From Moringa oleifera (taxonomy: Eukaryota; Streptophyta; Magnoliopsida; Brassicales; Moringaceae), in the NCBI GenBank assembly GCA_021397835.1, contig JAJFZO010000747.1, positions 7,956,501 to 8,020,500 of the forward strand: DNA of 64,000 nt. The letters are read 5' to 3'. How positions within the stretch are numbered: the first letter of the stretch is position 1; each line of letters starts with the position of its first letter. Under the pieces are notes generated by a model. The model searched no databases. It saw nothing but the letters and a program-made list of their open reading frames with translations, and was not told the origin of the DNA. The position numbers and the translations under genes are program-made. This document shows, piece by piece, positions 48,020 to 59,290 of the stretch.

Positions 48020-51000
48020 CCTACTTTGAAGGTTTATAATGAATGAAAAGCATACAAGAAAACGAATAGATAAGTGTTCCACCTTACAACAAGATAATAA
48101 AGGGACGCCTAACGGAAGACACCCAGAAAAAAAATGTCACACCTTAAATCTAAGTCAAGGAGGCATAAAGCAATAAATAGGCTATGGCAATGCTACTTAC
48201 ACAACTAGAAAGCCAGTCCCATACCTAACCCCTTGAAGATAAGCGAATAACTGATCTTTCGTGAAAAAAGACTTTAGTTGCAATTTGATCTCGAGAACCC
48301 AAACTTCATAAAAAATGACTAACTCTTCCACTACTACATGAACCATCCTCTCTTTTCTTGATGATGCTTCTATATAAGTGAATAGATCTTTGTGATTCAA
48401 TCAATTTGATTCTTGTTCTCACCCTCGAGTTAGGAGAGACCTTGAGAATAGTGAATAATGAAAGTAGAATCCTATTTAATTTAGAAGAAGGCTTTACCTT
48501 GTCCCTTCCCATGGTAAGCGAAAAAAAAAAAAGCAGTCATTACCTTCAAGCTCTCTAAGTCAAGAAATCAAGTGGCAAAGACTACTACTAATAAGATTGA
48601 AAAAAGCTACCTTTTCTTCACCCTCAGTAAACTTTCCTTTAAAGACAAACAGAAGCACTTCTAACCTCATTCTTTTGGTAGCAAGTCAGATTCCTTTCCA
48701 CAAGGATATCCTATCATATGCCACTTATTTTTAAGGGAGTTGGCCTTTTTTGCTTATAGGGTCAAGGTAGAGATGGGCCTTGAATTCGAAACTTCAAAAA
48801 AAAAAAAAATCGATGATTCTTTGTTAGGCCACTAAATAAAAAGTTTTAGTTTTTTCCTTTTTAGGCTAATTCTTGTGAAAGTAAAAAATCCTTCTCTAAG
48901 TATAGAAGTAGTTACTTAAGACCTACCATTCGATAGTTATTTCATTACATTGACAAGCTAATAGCTCTTCCTTATTTTAATTACTACTCTATGGGAATCT
49001 TATTTATTGAAGAGGCCCCTTATTCCATGACACCAAAAATAAAGTTCATCCTTTAGGTTGTTTTTGAGTATTTCATTTTTTTTTGCCCACGGCTGAACTC
49101 ACTTAATCCGCATATCTGGAACTCTTTGATTTGATCTACTTTGAATCCGACGATGAACTTATATTTCGCCCTGGTAGACTTTTACTTTTATCTTCCTTTT
49201 TCTAGCATCTAGTGGAAATATTATCTCGATCGATCAGTTTCTTCTACTCTATGCCTACTGAAAGCATAAACATGCCTTGCTACCAAGAATAGATTCTCGT
49301 CATCAATTTAGAGGAACAACTTCTTCAACAAAAGAAATTGTAGCTCCCAGTCTAATAGTTTGCTCTACACCTTAAGAGAAAGAGTTTTGCATACTACTTT
49401 ATTATGATACCAAACCCTTGGGGAGTTTCTTTGATAGTAAACTTATGCCTTTTATTTTGCTATGTCTAGGCATGAGTAGACTGCTTTCCTCATCTATATT
49501 CTATACATTTTCTTATCTAAGATAGAAGGTCTTTCCTCATCACCTATCTTATTTAAAAGTTCTTCCAATAGTAAATGAGTACGAAGAGGTTTAGGAAGTT
49601 AATTCAGGTAAGAAGGGCAAGTCCATTGACGTGGTTATGATAAGGATATGATTTCCATTAAGAAAGGAGAATTTACAACTGCCAACAGCAATTCGAACTA
49701 ATAAAACCTACCTTACCACTACTTGCTAGTAGTCCTTCCTCTAATTAATTCAATAGAAGGGTGTTTTCCTACAACAACGAAGCTATTACCAACTTTGATC
49801 TTTCCTTTGCTTCTGTTGAGCTAAATGTGGGATTAATCCTTTCCATGGGTGTGAATAAGTCAGCCATTTAACAAAGAAAATAGACTCTCTTGCTTAAATC
49901 GATAGCTACTTTGAATCAAGGTTGAAACAAATAGGCTTTTGCCTTGTTCACTCAGAGTTCTTTCTAAAACAAAATAAAATTCCCCTTACTAACCTATCTC
50001 GCCAAGATCGAAGAAGCAACTGAATTGATTCCTTGCAAAAGAAAGGAAGCTAGGGAACTAAAAGGGAAATTAGAACTAGGAAGATCGTTAGTTCCTTTAC
50101 TTCCAACTCTTAGAATATAAAGAAAGTCAACCAATCCCTTATCTTTGCCTTAAAACTTAAAATGTGAAGCCCAGTAAAATCCTAGAAAGGAGAAGTAACT
50201 AACAAAAGGATCGCTGCCCTTATCAATTGCAGCAAAGTCATTCACAAGAACTACCTATTCTATCTTATATTCCACAACCTATAAAGCGAGAAAGAGAAGT
50301 CCTTTCATTAAGTAGAAGTAATCAATGAAGACCTAAAAGTGGATGGCGAATCCTTTATCTCTTGACTTCTATCTCTTCTAAAGAGAGAAATCTGTCACCT
50401 TATTCACTGTGATTTCTAATGTATAGAATAGAATAAAATCCCCCCTTACCATGGCTTTCATGGAGGAAGAAAGTTTGTAGGTGAGTGATTTGGACCATAT
50501 CTAATTTTTAGAGAGGCTTCCAAATTTGATTTGGTACATGAATTAGTGCAAGTGTCTCTTGAAAGACTACTTTAGGCTCTTTAGCTACCCTTCTTTTGTA
50601 TGTTACGTGTAGGGAAGGCTTGTGTCTTTGAGTTTATTGTGGTCTTCATCATCATCATCTGATCGATTGTGACGTAGCTTTGCTTTGTTCTAGGAATCTT
50701 GAATTAAGACCCTATGTATCATAACTTCTTCATCTTCTAGCTTTCTTTGAATGACTTGGTATCACTACCAAAATGCAGAGGCTTATCCACCTAGTTTACT
50801 TTCTTCTTTGGTGGAGATTGCTTTTGTTTTTTGTTTTCCCTCCATGTTCTTCTTCTTTGTGACGTTTTCTTTTGTAGAGGCTTTAAAGAAGTATCTCATA
50901 TCTTCGTATTTAACTTTATTAAGGCTGAAGGGTTTAAGATCTTTGTCTATACTTTTCATCTCTCCATTTTTACTTCAAGCACTAGTGGACTGTTAAAGGC

Positions 51001-51270
51001 ACCACGTAATAGTCATGGAGACAAGGCCCTCCTAGAAGTGTAGAAAGTGTTGGCATTAATCACATGGAACTTGGTTTCAACTTCCAAGATTCCAAATTTG
51101 ATCAGTGAGATGATTAATCCAAGGGCATTTTAGCTATTTTGAGCTACACCTTTGGTTGACAATCTTTTCTTAAGAGAGATTTTTTACATCCGACTTGAGA
51201 TGCTTATTCATTGAGATTTTATTAGAATTTTGGAGTAGTCTATCTCCATGCATTCTTAATCCTGTGGCTT
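48020..51270. other. Unassigned, organelle-like sequence up to copy B
   Basis: About 3.2 kb. Overlapping open frames at 48197-48512 (-) and 50751-51043 (+) show no known domain. It may be the continuation of the duplicated block upstream of position 1, but that cannot be tested within this window. Confidence 0.35.
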
Positions 51271-51335
51271 ATGAATAAGAATCCTCATAATTAGAAGATA
51301 AGGAAAATAACAACCAAGGATTGCAGGAACCTTCC

Positions 51336-51825
51336 TTCACCCTTCCCTCATAGTATAACTTTGCTATCATTCACCTAAGAGTATTTAGCCTTACAAGGTG
51401 GTCTTTGTTGATTCACACGGGATTCAACATGCCTTATTCTATTCGAGTCAGAGTGCAAAATAATGATGCTTTCAACTACTGGACTCTCGCCATCTAGAGT
51501 GCAACAGTCCATTGCTTCACTTAGCAGCACGATGCTTTTACTACTTTCCTATAACCCCGTTTTCATTGTTTAAGCTACTCTCATTTCCCTCGTCGCTACT
51601 ACAAGAATCACTTTTGCTTTCTTTTCTTCTAGTTATTAAGATGTTTCAGTTCGTTAGGTTATCTCTTGCCTGCCCATGGATTCAACAGTAGTTCAAAAAG
51701 TTGACCTACTTAGGAATCTCCAAATATATGCTTATTTTCAACTCCCCAAAGCATTTTATTGCTTATTATGCCCTTCCTCCTCTTTGGGTGCTTAGTTATC
51801 CACTGGAAGCCTTCCTTGTTTTAAA
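51336..51825 (-). pseudogene. rrn23: Plastid 23S rRNA, 5' fragment (copy B)
   Basis: Same part of rrn23 as in copy A but about 40 nt shorter on its inner side because of the deletion. The 5' end is TTAAAACA-like at 51825, where plastids have TTCAAACG: two more transitions. Non-functional. Confidence 0.87.
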
Positions 51826-51983
51826 CCTCGCCCTTAACTTTAAGACTATACCATCTTAAGGTGCTACTAAATGGATAGATCTTATCTTATCAACATCAAT
51901 GAATGAAAAATTATAAATCAAACTGTCGAATTAAAAAAAAATATGTGTTATTATATAGCTTTATATCAGTTATGTTCATGAGT

Positions 51984-52857
51984 TAGAGATAAGCAGACTT
52001 GAACCATTAACATTTACCACAGGGTGAACCACTACCTATCAAGCCCCTGACTGATTCTACTGTAGAGGCAATGATAGACAATAACTCTACCCCAAAGATA
52101 GCTTAAAATTTTCATCACACTATGCTCTCCAAAGAGTAACTCTTATTAAAAACTTGAAAGGTGCCAATTTGAAATCCTATTCTAACTAAGGATTTTTGTA
52201 GTTCCGAAGGATCTAGCTATAAAAGAACCTAGAACAGAGAGCTTCCCTTTTTTTTTTTTTTTTTTGCCTTGCTCTTTCAAATGGTACTGCTAAGAACAAG
52301 TTATGACCTTTTTTGACCATTACTACCCAACCTGAAAGCGAATAGCTAATGCATTCCACTTATTGAACAAAGTTCTATGGTCAACCTATGACCTTTGGAT
52401 ACCAAAGGCGTCCTTAAGGTGATCTCGTAGTTCCTACAAGGTGGAGACAATGAGGTCGATCCATGGATTTTCCTTCCTTTTGTTGCATTTCACTCAAAGG
52501 GTTAAAAGGAGATAGTGCATCAAGCTGTTCATAATGGCCAACTTAATCCCTTTCCCTAAGGATCCCAGATTTAGGAACCTTAATAGAGGCCTCCACTCCA
52601 ACTATTGTCCATGTACAATCCATGCTAGATTTGATCAATTAACTATCCTATCTCGTCTACGTTTTTGGCAGCGCATCTTTGTCTCAGTAGAGTCTTTTAG
52701 TGGCATATTTTAGTCCTCTTCCCTATTACTTAGAAAAAATGAATCAGTGGTTTAAGTACAAGATGCTATTATTATCGCCTAGATAATTAGACACCTAACC
52801 TATAATCGTAATGACCCGATTGCAAGAGCGAAGCTCTACTAACTGAGTTATATCCCC
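51984..52857 (-). pseudogene. trnA-UGC: Plastid trnA-UGC with intron (copy B)
   Basis: The 5' exon at 52857-52821 is better kept than in copy A: GGGGATATAACTCAGTTAGT-like, with the anticodon arm CTTGCA present. The 3' exon at 52018-51984 has several changes (AGTTAGAG.. region), which break the T arm. The intron is about 802 bp. Order rrn23-trnA-trnI is as in plastids. Confidence 0.9.
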
Positions 52858-52921
52858 TTGAGCGAAGTGGAGCATGCATGAAGGAGATAGTTACCTCTTC
52901 TATTCTATTCCTTGGTGTAAT

Positions 52922-53900
52922 TGGCCCATCTTAGACTTTAACCACAAACTTTATCCATGATGTAAATCATTGTACCTATGGTTCAATCAATTGGGAGAGA
53001 ATCAATAGATTCTTTTTGGGAGTAATTCATCCTTCCTTAATGCAGCATGTAACTCTCCATTGTACTATACTCTCTAAGTGTGCTTACTCCCTCTTTTTCC
53101 TTACCATGGCAAGTATTTAGGACATAAGTTCGATAAGAAGGAAAAAGTGGGCACTAAAAGACCATCCTAGCCTAAACCTAGACATTCCGAAGATCCATTT
53201 TCAAACATACTCTAATTTCGAGTTAAGAGATATATAAATAGACACGTCTCATTGCACTAATCAAGGGCATTCGTAGTAACTAAAGGCATTGAAGACCAAG
53301 AAGTGAGTTAGTTATCAGCCATGCTTTCTTCCTATAGCTAGATTCAATCTCTTGGTCATTGCAAAAAGGAAAAGGAATTTCACATTCTTTCTTTAGGAAG
53401 GGAGGAAGTGTAATAACCTATTGATTGCAGCTTTCTCCGGAAAAGCATGAAAAGAAAAAAAGCTTAAATAGTACAATCCCTCCATCACCCCAGAATGAAA
53501 GAGGTGATCTCGTAGTTCTTGGTCTATGAAGATATATTATTAGGCACATTATTTTATTTTTCCATTGAGGTCGAACCTAAATAAATGCTCGAGAGATAGC
53601 TGTCTATACATTGATAAGGGATGTACGGATTATCGAGAAGAGAGGAACCGTGGCGGTCCCCCTCAAAATTGTTTAGATCCCATAAGTGAATAAAAAGTTG
53701 GATCTACATTGAATCTTACTTGAATCTACCCATTTATCCTTTTAAGGAAAAGTTTGGTTTGTAACCTTGGTTCGAACAAGAGAAGTACACCATGCTAATA
53801 TGCCTTGGATAATCCACATCTCAAGGTCGAGTGCTCATGAACACATAAAACTATCCATGTGGCTAAGAGCCCTCACAGCCAAGCAAAACAATGCTTTTGA
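52922..53900 (-). pseudogene. trnI-GAU: Plastid trnI-GAU, 3' exon and intron only (copy B)
   Basis: The 3' exon at 52956-52922 is strongly mutated. The intron runs to about 53900, where the 5' exon should follow but does not, the same break as in copy A. The region includes intron sequence that codes by chance for 53767-53955. Confidence 0.84.
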
Positions 53901-55662
53901 TATGCATTCAATCCAAAGCATTAAAGGTACATTTAAAGACTTTAGTGGTGTTTGATAGTTCCCTTTCTTTACACAATATTCTCGATTTCCATTTTTAATA
54001 ATAGGTCGAGTTCGTCATGCTTATCACTACAACGCCTATCATATGAAAAAACAACTGGATTAAGCACTCGTTATGCTTGACCTTTCCCTATTGTAACAGT
54101 CTTCATATGGATCTTTTCTTAATGATGAAGCTTGTGGCATGTTGGTAGCCCCACTAGGATAGGTTAGATGCTGCTTTTTGAAGGTATCATTATTATAGCC
54201 AACATCTATTTCTGTTTAGTTAATTCCTCCCAGTGGCCAAAATCCTAATGTCCAAAACATCCATCCTCTTCAAATTACATATTTTAGATTCCATATCATC
54301 ACTTAAGCCTATAACCAGTAAAGTATACTTTTCTACGAACATACTTCAAGATAGGGATAGTTATTATAGTGATCCGTCCTTGTTTTTCATATATTTCTCG
54401 ATGTCAAGAATCATAGTGAAGAATGTTTTAAACCTGTCAACCTATTATTGACAACAAAAAATTCATAGGTGTGGGTTCTAACTTGACAATAATTGCCTAA
54501 CAATGGACCCTTTATCTCTTCTTGATTTTTTATTTCTCTTCAAATGAAGATCCACAATTATAGTTGGGAACTTAGGATATCTCCAATTAGTATTGTCTCA
54601 TAATTGGCTACCATCCTGGCTAAGGGTTATTTCCACCTCGTTCCTTTTAGTGGATCTCCCCAATTCAATATAACATGCATGGATTCATAAAAGTGTTATA
54701 AAACTTAGTCATTTTCTTTGGTATGCATGGACCTATTTTGAAAGACCCTCTAGCTTTTTTAAGTTATAAGGGTCCTTATGGTATCGCTGTCAATCCTTCA
54801 GGTTAAATTTGCTAGTAATGGTGACTGCTGTGTGAGTATAGTTTGAACTTCATTAGGAAAGAAAACCACTTCATCCCTCATTTGGACTTAAAGTGAAACC
54901 TATCCCATCACCAGTTGGTTTCTAGGATAAATATCTCTTATTTGGAGCTAGTCGTGTTAATTTCTCTCTTCTTTTTTTTTTAAGAGCAATAATTTAAGAC
55001 ATTCAACTCAACTAACGACTTTAACTATAAAACCTCAATTATAGTCCATTCTTTTTCAAACTGCCATAATTAAAAACTTGGTGGTAATTAGCACACTCAT
55101 ATTATTTCCCACTAATGACTTGCTCTGGAATAACAAAATTTCTCAAACTGTAAGCACTCACTGACTGTATATGAGAAAAGTGAAGTCAGGCTAATTTTAG
55201 TAACTAGTAAAAATGGACATTAAAATAGTAACAAGAAGTTGATTACACTTATTACTACTATCTTACCTGCTATTCTTGTAAACAATAGAGTCAGGTCTAC
55301 TCTTTTCTTTAGTAGCTTTTAGTAGCTAGCTAATTGCATTCTTGGATTGCTATTCTTGACATTAGGAATGTGGGCCTAGAGGAAAAGAAAGAAAGGTGCA
55401 CCATCGTTAGATGTAACATCTTTAAGGTGACAGGAAAGGTATACTTTATACTATAAAATACTATACGTTAAAGAAAGATTAGGTAGAAGGCAGTAGCTCT
55501 TATCTTAGTGCAATGCAAACATACCTTCTTAGCCACTAACTCCTAGTTCGTGTGATAGAAAAATTGTGCCCTTGGCTTAGGCAAGGTCTCAGATATAGAT
55601 AAGGAAGAGGCACCAAGCTTCCTAACAAGTAGAAATGCTTCACGTGATAGGAAGCACCCATA

Positions 55663-55696
<34 letters not shown>

Positions 55697-56303
55697 GCAA
55701 TCATACACGAACTAATTTGAGTCCAAGTAGGGTAGTGCAACAACCTTTTCTTACATCATAAGAAAGGGCATAAAAACTACTCCACATAAGTAGTGCTTAG
55801 GAGCTGCTGTTTTTGGTAGTGTTCCCATTTCAGAAAATTGGTCCCACTCAATGGGTTTGGTTGCTTATCCCTTTTTCCACTAAGATAAGATTGATGTTCA
55901 ATGACTGACCTTTCTATTGCTATTCTCGAGTGCGTACAACTTGATGTCTTTCTTCTACATAGGTAGCCATCTTCATTTGCATGCCTTGTGATGAACTAAA
56001 GTCATACTTATATATATATATGTATGTATATATAAATATACATATATAAGTTATGTTCTTGAAATACCTTACAAGAAAAGGGTTAGGTTAACTAATCACT
56101 ATATCTATTTTTTTTTTTTAAAAAGGTCCCCTCATCAATAAAATTGGGCCTTCTCATACCTTCTCCACCTCTCTGTTTTCTTTTTATCACACCTTTTTTA
56201 TTAATCAACAACTAACCATAACTCACTAAAATTCTTCACTACTCATACAAGCTAAACTCCGTTAAGGTTTTTGTAAGGAATCATTTTTCTCAGTCAAGTA
56301 AGA
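53901..56303. other. Mitochondrial-like spacer upstream of atp8 (copy B)
   Basis: Collinear with 4161-6693 of copy A. It contains an open frame at 54233-54451 that parallels the one at 4543-4878 (shared SSLKP-TSK-YF-TNIL and MKN/VKN-L-LSTYY). A TA microsatellite lies at 55665-55693 and another at about 56011-56046. No gene identified. Confidence 0.5.
55665..55693. repeat. (TA)n microsatellite, homologous to the CA/TA run of copy A
   Basis: About 29 bp of alternating TA, flanked by the same sequence (GAAGCA... / ...TGCAGCAATCATAC) as the mixed CA/TA run at 6025-6107. Confidence 0.93.
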
Positions 56304-56782
56304 ATACCTCAACTGGATAAATTCACTTATTTTTCATAACTTTTTTTGTCATGCCTTTTCCTTTTACTTTCTATATTCTTATATGTAATTATTGAGATGG
56401 AGTACCTGGGATCAACAAAATTCTAAAGCTATGGAACTATCTGCTTTCACACCACGGGAACAACATCCGGAGAAATGACCCTAACAGTTTGGAAGATATC
56501 GAGAGAAAAGGTTTTAGCACCATTATATCCTATATATACCCTAGTTTATTTGAAGTATCTTAATGGTGTAATGTTGTTGACTTATTGGAGAAAAAGAGGA
56601 AAATCACTTTGATCTCTTGTTTTGAAGAAATAAGTAGCTCATGAGAAATGGAAAGAAACATATTATATTTGATCTGAAAGTCCCCATATAGCACTTCTTC
56701 TAATCTTGGACAAGGGATCACTTGTAGAAATGACATAATGCTAATCCATGTTCTACACGCCTAAGGAAGCATCATTTTTTAA
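56304..56782 (+). pseudogene. atp8: Mitochondrial atp8 (orfB) pseudogene (copy B)
   Basis: The start codon is ATA instead of ATG; codons 2 to 7 read PQLDKF, so the third-codon stop of copy A is absent. [13 protein letters not shown] and RKGF blocks follow, then broken frames, ending in a GSIIF-like C-terminus near 56780. The region of the second helix-free loop has several frameshifts. Length about 479 bp. The spacer to cox3 (56783-57432) holds nothing else I can name. Confidence 0.86.
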
Positions 56783-57432
56783 TCTCATTATGACTTGATT
56801 GTTTGAAACAGATTCTTTCCTAATCAGAATGGTGGAATGAAGCGCGCTACAAAAAAGATACATTGCTTTTTAAATTGTTCTGCAACAATGCATTCGCGAG
56901 TCTAGCTCGTTCACTTGCCATACCTTTCACTAGCTTGCTTAACTTGAACTCAAGTACTCTTTTTATTTGGAAGATCGTTCGTTCTTCACTCTCTTGCTAT
57001 TACTTGCAAGGAGTGCAGTAACCAAGCCAGGCCATTACAAGAGTAAGTACTTCCCATATGTTAAGTTGAAGAAATGAATGAAGCTTTAACTAGAGAGATT
57101 AACCTACGCCTTTGATTTTAAGTCATCGATGGCACAGGACACACAAATCCATGACTAACAAGTTTTTCAAAATCAAACTTTCTAAATAGAATTGTTATTT
57201 TCTAGAATTGCTTGCTGAAAATTATAGAAAGAAGGTCTATTTTCCCATATAGTTCATCAATCAAACCTATAATTCTCTTCTTAAAGTAATAGAGAAATCT
57301 TTCCTTAGTTAGACTTTTATTAATGCAATGAAAGAAGCATCCTTTCTTATTTTTTGTCTTTTTTGATAAAAAGGAAATTATACCCCAGTTGGAATGAAGA
57401 GGGGTTTACATACAACCGAGGCAAAGTGGTTT

Positions 57433-58223
57433 ATCATTGAATCCTAGAGGCATTGTTATCATTTGGTAGATCCAAGTCCATGGTCTATTTTGGGTTCACT
57501 TGGAGCTTTAGTAACCATTATAAGAGCTGTAATGTACATGCACCTATTTCATGGGGGTGCAACACTTCTCAATTTGGGCTTTATATTTATCCTATATACC
57601 ATGTTTGTATGGTGGCACGATGTTCTACAAGAATCAATGTTAGAAGGACATCATACCAAAGTCGTACAATTAGGACTTCAATATGGTTTTATTCTATTCA
57701 TCGTATCAAATGTTATGTTCTTTTTTGCTCTTTTTTGGGCTTCTTTTCATTCTTCTTTGGCACCTACGATAGAGATCAAAAGTTGTTGGCCCTCAAAAAG
57801 GATTGGGTTTTAGATTCTAGGGAAATCCCTTTTCTTAATATCCTTATTCTCCTTTCATCCAAAGCTGTCGGAACTTGGGCTCATCTTGCTATATTTGTAA
57901 GGAAGGAAAAATGACTAGTTTAGTAGCTACCATTTTACTGGTTATAATATTCACTGGCTTTCAAGGAATAAAATATTGTCAAGCACCATTCACTATTTCG
58001 GATAGTATTTATGGTTCTACCTTTTTCTTAGAAACCAGCTTTTATGGTTTCCACGTGATTATTATTATGCTTTTCGTGATCATAACGTAGTATTCGACAA
58101 CATCTTGGTCATGTGACGAACGAGCATCATGTTGGCTTTAAAGTAGCTGTATGATACTAGTATTTTATAAATGTGGTTCGATTATTCCTATTTGTCTCTA
58201 TCTATTGATCGGGTGGTATATAA
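57433..58223 (+). pseudogene. cox3: Mitochondrial cox3 pseudogene (copy B), long readable N-terminal half
   Basis: The start ATG is ATC, and an in-frame stop follows within the first codons (ESstopRHC). From 57463 to 57813 a 116-codon frame is open and reads [22 protein letters not shown]-like, [30 protein letters not shown]. After a frameshift near 57785 the rest continues in other frames ([29 protein letters not shown]), with a deletion of about 14 bp at the KRAVYAL position. The end TATATAA at 58217-58223 matches the C-terminus. About 791 bp in total. CAA at 57679 stands where the conserved CGA arginine was. Confidence 0.94.
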
Positions 58224-58248
58224 AGGAATGAAATAGTGGATTAAAAAT

Positions 58249-58509
58249 ATGCAAGCTTGAAGATAAAGAGAATCAAGCTTTTCTAAAGATTTACGGTAGC
58301 TTCCCCTCTCCTTTTGATTATCATACAAAAAATTCTCTTGCACTTTTTTACCAAATCTCTCTTTGTTGTGGCAAATAAATGAAGGGGTTAAAAAGATTAT
58401 GGCTGATCGTGTTCACCAAGATATGATGAAAATTTCATCTTGGTCTATTTAAGATTATTCTTTTTAATCATAATCAAAGATGTTTTCTTGTCTCTCATTT
58501 CTCTTTTGA
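58249..58509 (+). pseudogene. sdh4: Mitochondrial sdh4 pseudogene (copy B)
   Basis: Only the C-terminal part reads clearly: FILVYLRLFFLIIIKDVFLS, preceded in another frame by traces of the MADHVHQEMT motif. Start approximate. Stop TGA at 58507-58509 is homologous to that of copy A. The following 58510-58946 is conserved with copy A but unidentified; the 60-codon frame there (58679-58861) is a chance frame. Confidence 0.72.
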
Positions 58510-58982
58510 ACAAATTAAAGAACCTAATGGATCGAACTCATCCTTGGCTATTACGAAAGATATCGGCCTTGCCTTAATAAGCTGAGCACTAGATTTTATG
58601 GGAAGCTTGTGTTCGATTAGATTTGAGTTTAATCTTGGCATGTCTTTGTACGAAAAAATGAAACAATGAACCCTATCCTTGAGAAAATTAATGAATATTT
58701 ACTTTTCTAACATGGATAGAGCTTTGTCTATGCAGGCCAGCTTAAGGTCATCATCAGACCCAAGATTAAAAGATTCAAAGTCATTGAAAGTGATACTAGA
58801 CTTCTCTTCATGCTTTTCAAAAAGTTGTCAAAGTTCGAAGAATAAGTCTTTAGCCTTGTAGACATTGCCTTTAAGTATCCCCATGATCAGCACATAGCTT
58901 CATGACCTCTGGTGCATTTCTCATCAATTTACCATTTGGCAAAGTGCACTACCATCAAAAATTATAATAAGTAACAATAATT

Positions 58983-59290
58983 TAATGGTAGTTATTCATA
59001 GAACTGTCATTAAAAGTTTCATTAACACTTTAAATAATAGTTCTTCCAAAATTGTTATTAAAAATGAGTCTTTTAACGTTAGTTAACAATAAATTGATGT
59101 TAAAGATTAGCCTTTCATGCCATTTAACTAAGAACGGGCATTGAAAGACCATCGTGTAGCTTTTAATGCCAGTTCTTAAATAACTGGCATTAAAGGCCTT
59201 CTATCACAAGGGAATTGTAAGATACGCCAATTCTGCCGGAATTAGCATTAAAGGACATCCCCTGCTCTTCATGCTAGTTCTGGCCCTTTG
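58983..59290. repeat. 5' subterminal palindrome array of CACTA element 2
   Basis: Roughly six units, similar in design to those of element 1, with arms such as AATGGTAGTT..AACTGTCATT and AATGCCAGTT..AACTGGCATT (perfect pair near 59164-59190). The array ends only about 30 bp before transposase similarity starts, leaving no room for a promoter and leader like those in element 1. Confidence 0.83.

Larger units (their letters stand above)
51271..58946 (+). repeat. Copy B of the direct segmental duplication, cut by a CACTA element
   Basis: Starts with ATGAATAAGAATCCTCATAA, as at position 1, and follows copy A through sdh4 and beyond. Between 51323 and about 51336 an 8-13 bp filler (CAGGAACC...) replaces 54-1630 of copy A. 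It ends at GGCAAAGTG (58938-58946), where copy A continues GGCAAAGCG-CTGGGATG but copy B has CACTACC. Some genes are better kept here (cox3), others in copy A. Confidence 0.93.

Noticed and set aside
57463..57813. 116-codon cox3-like frame as a working short gene
   Set aside because: It lacks the normal start, has a stop upstream and a frameshift downstream, and covers less than half of subunit III; a chance survivor of a pseudogene.
58983..59290. Repeat arrays as CRISPR
   Set aside because: Units are contiguous palindromes without unique spacers and lie inside transposon ends in a plant nuclear context.
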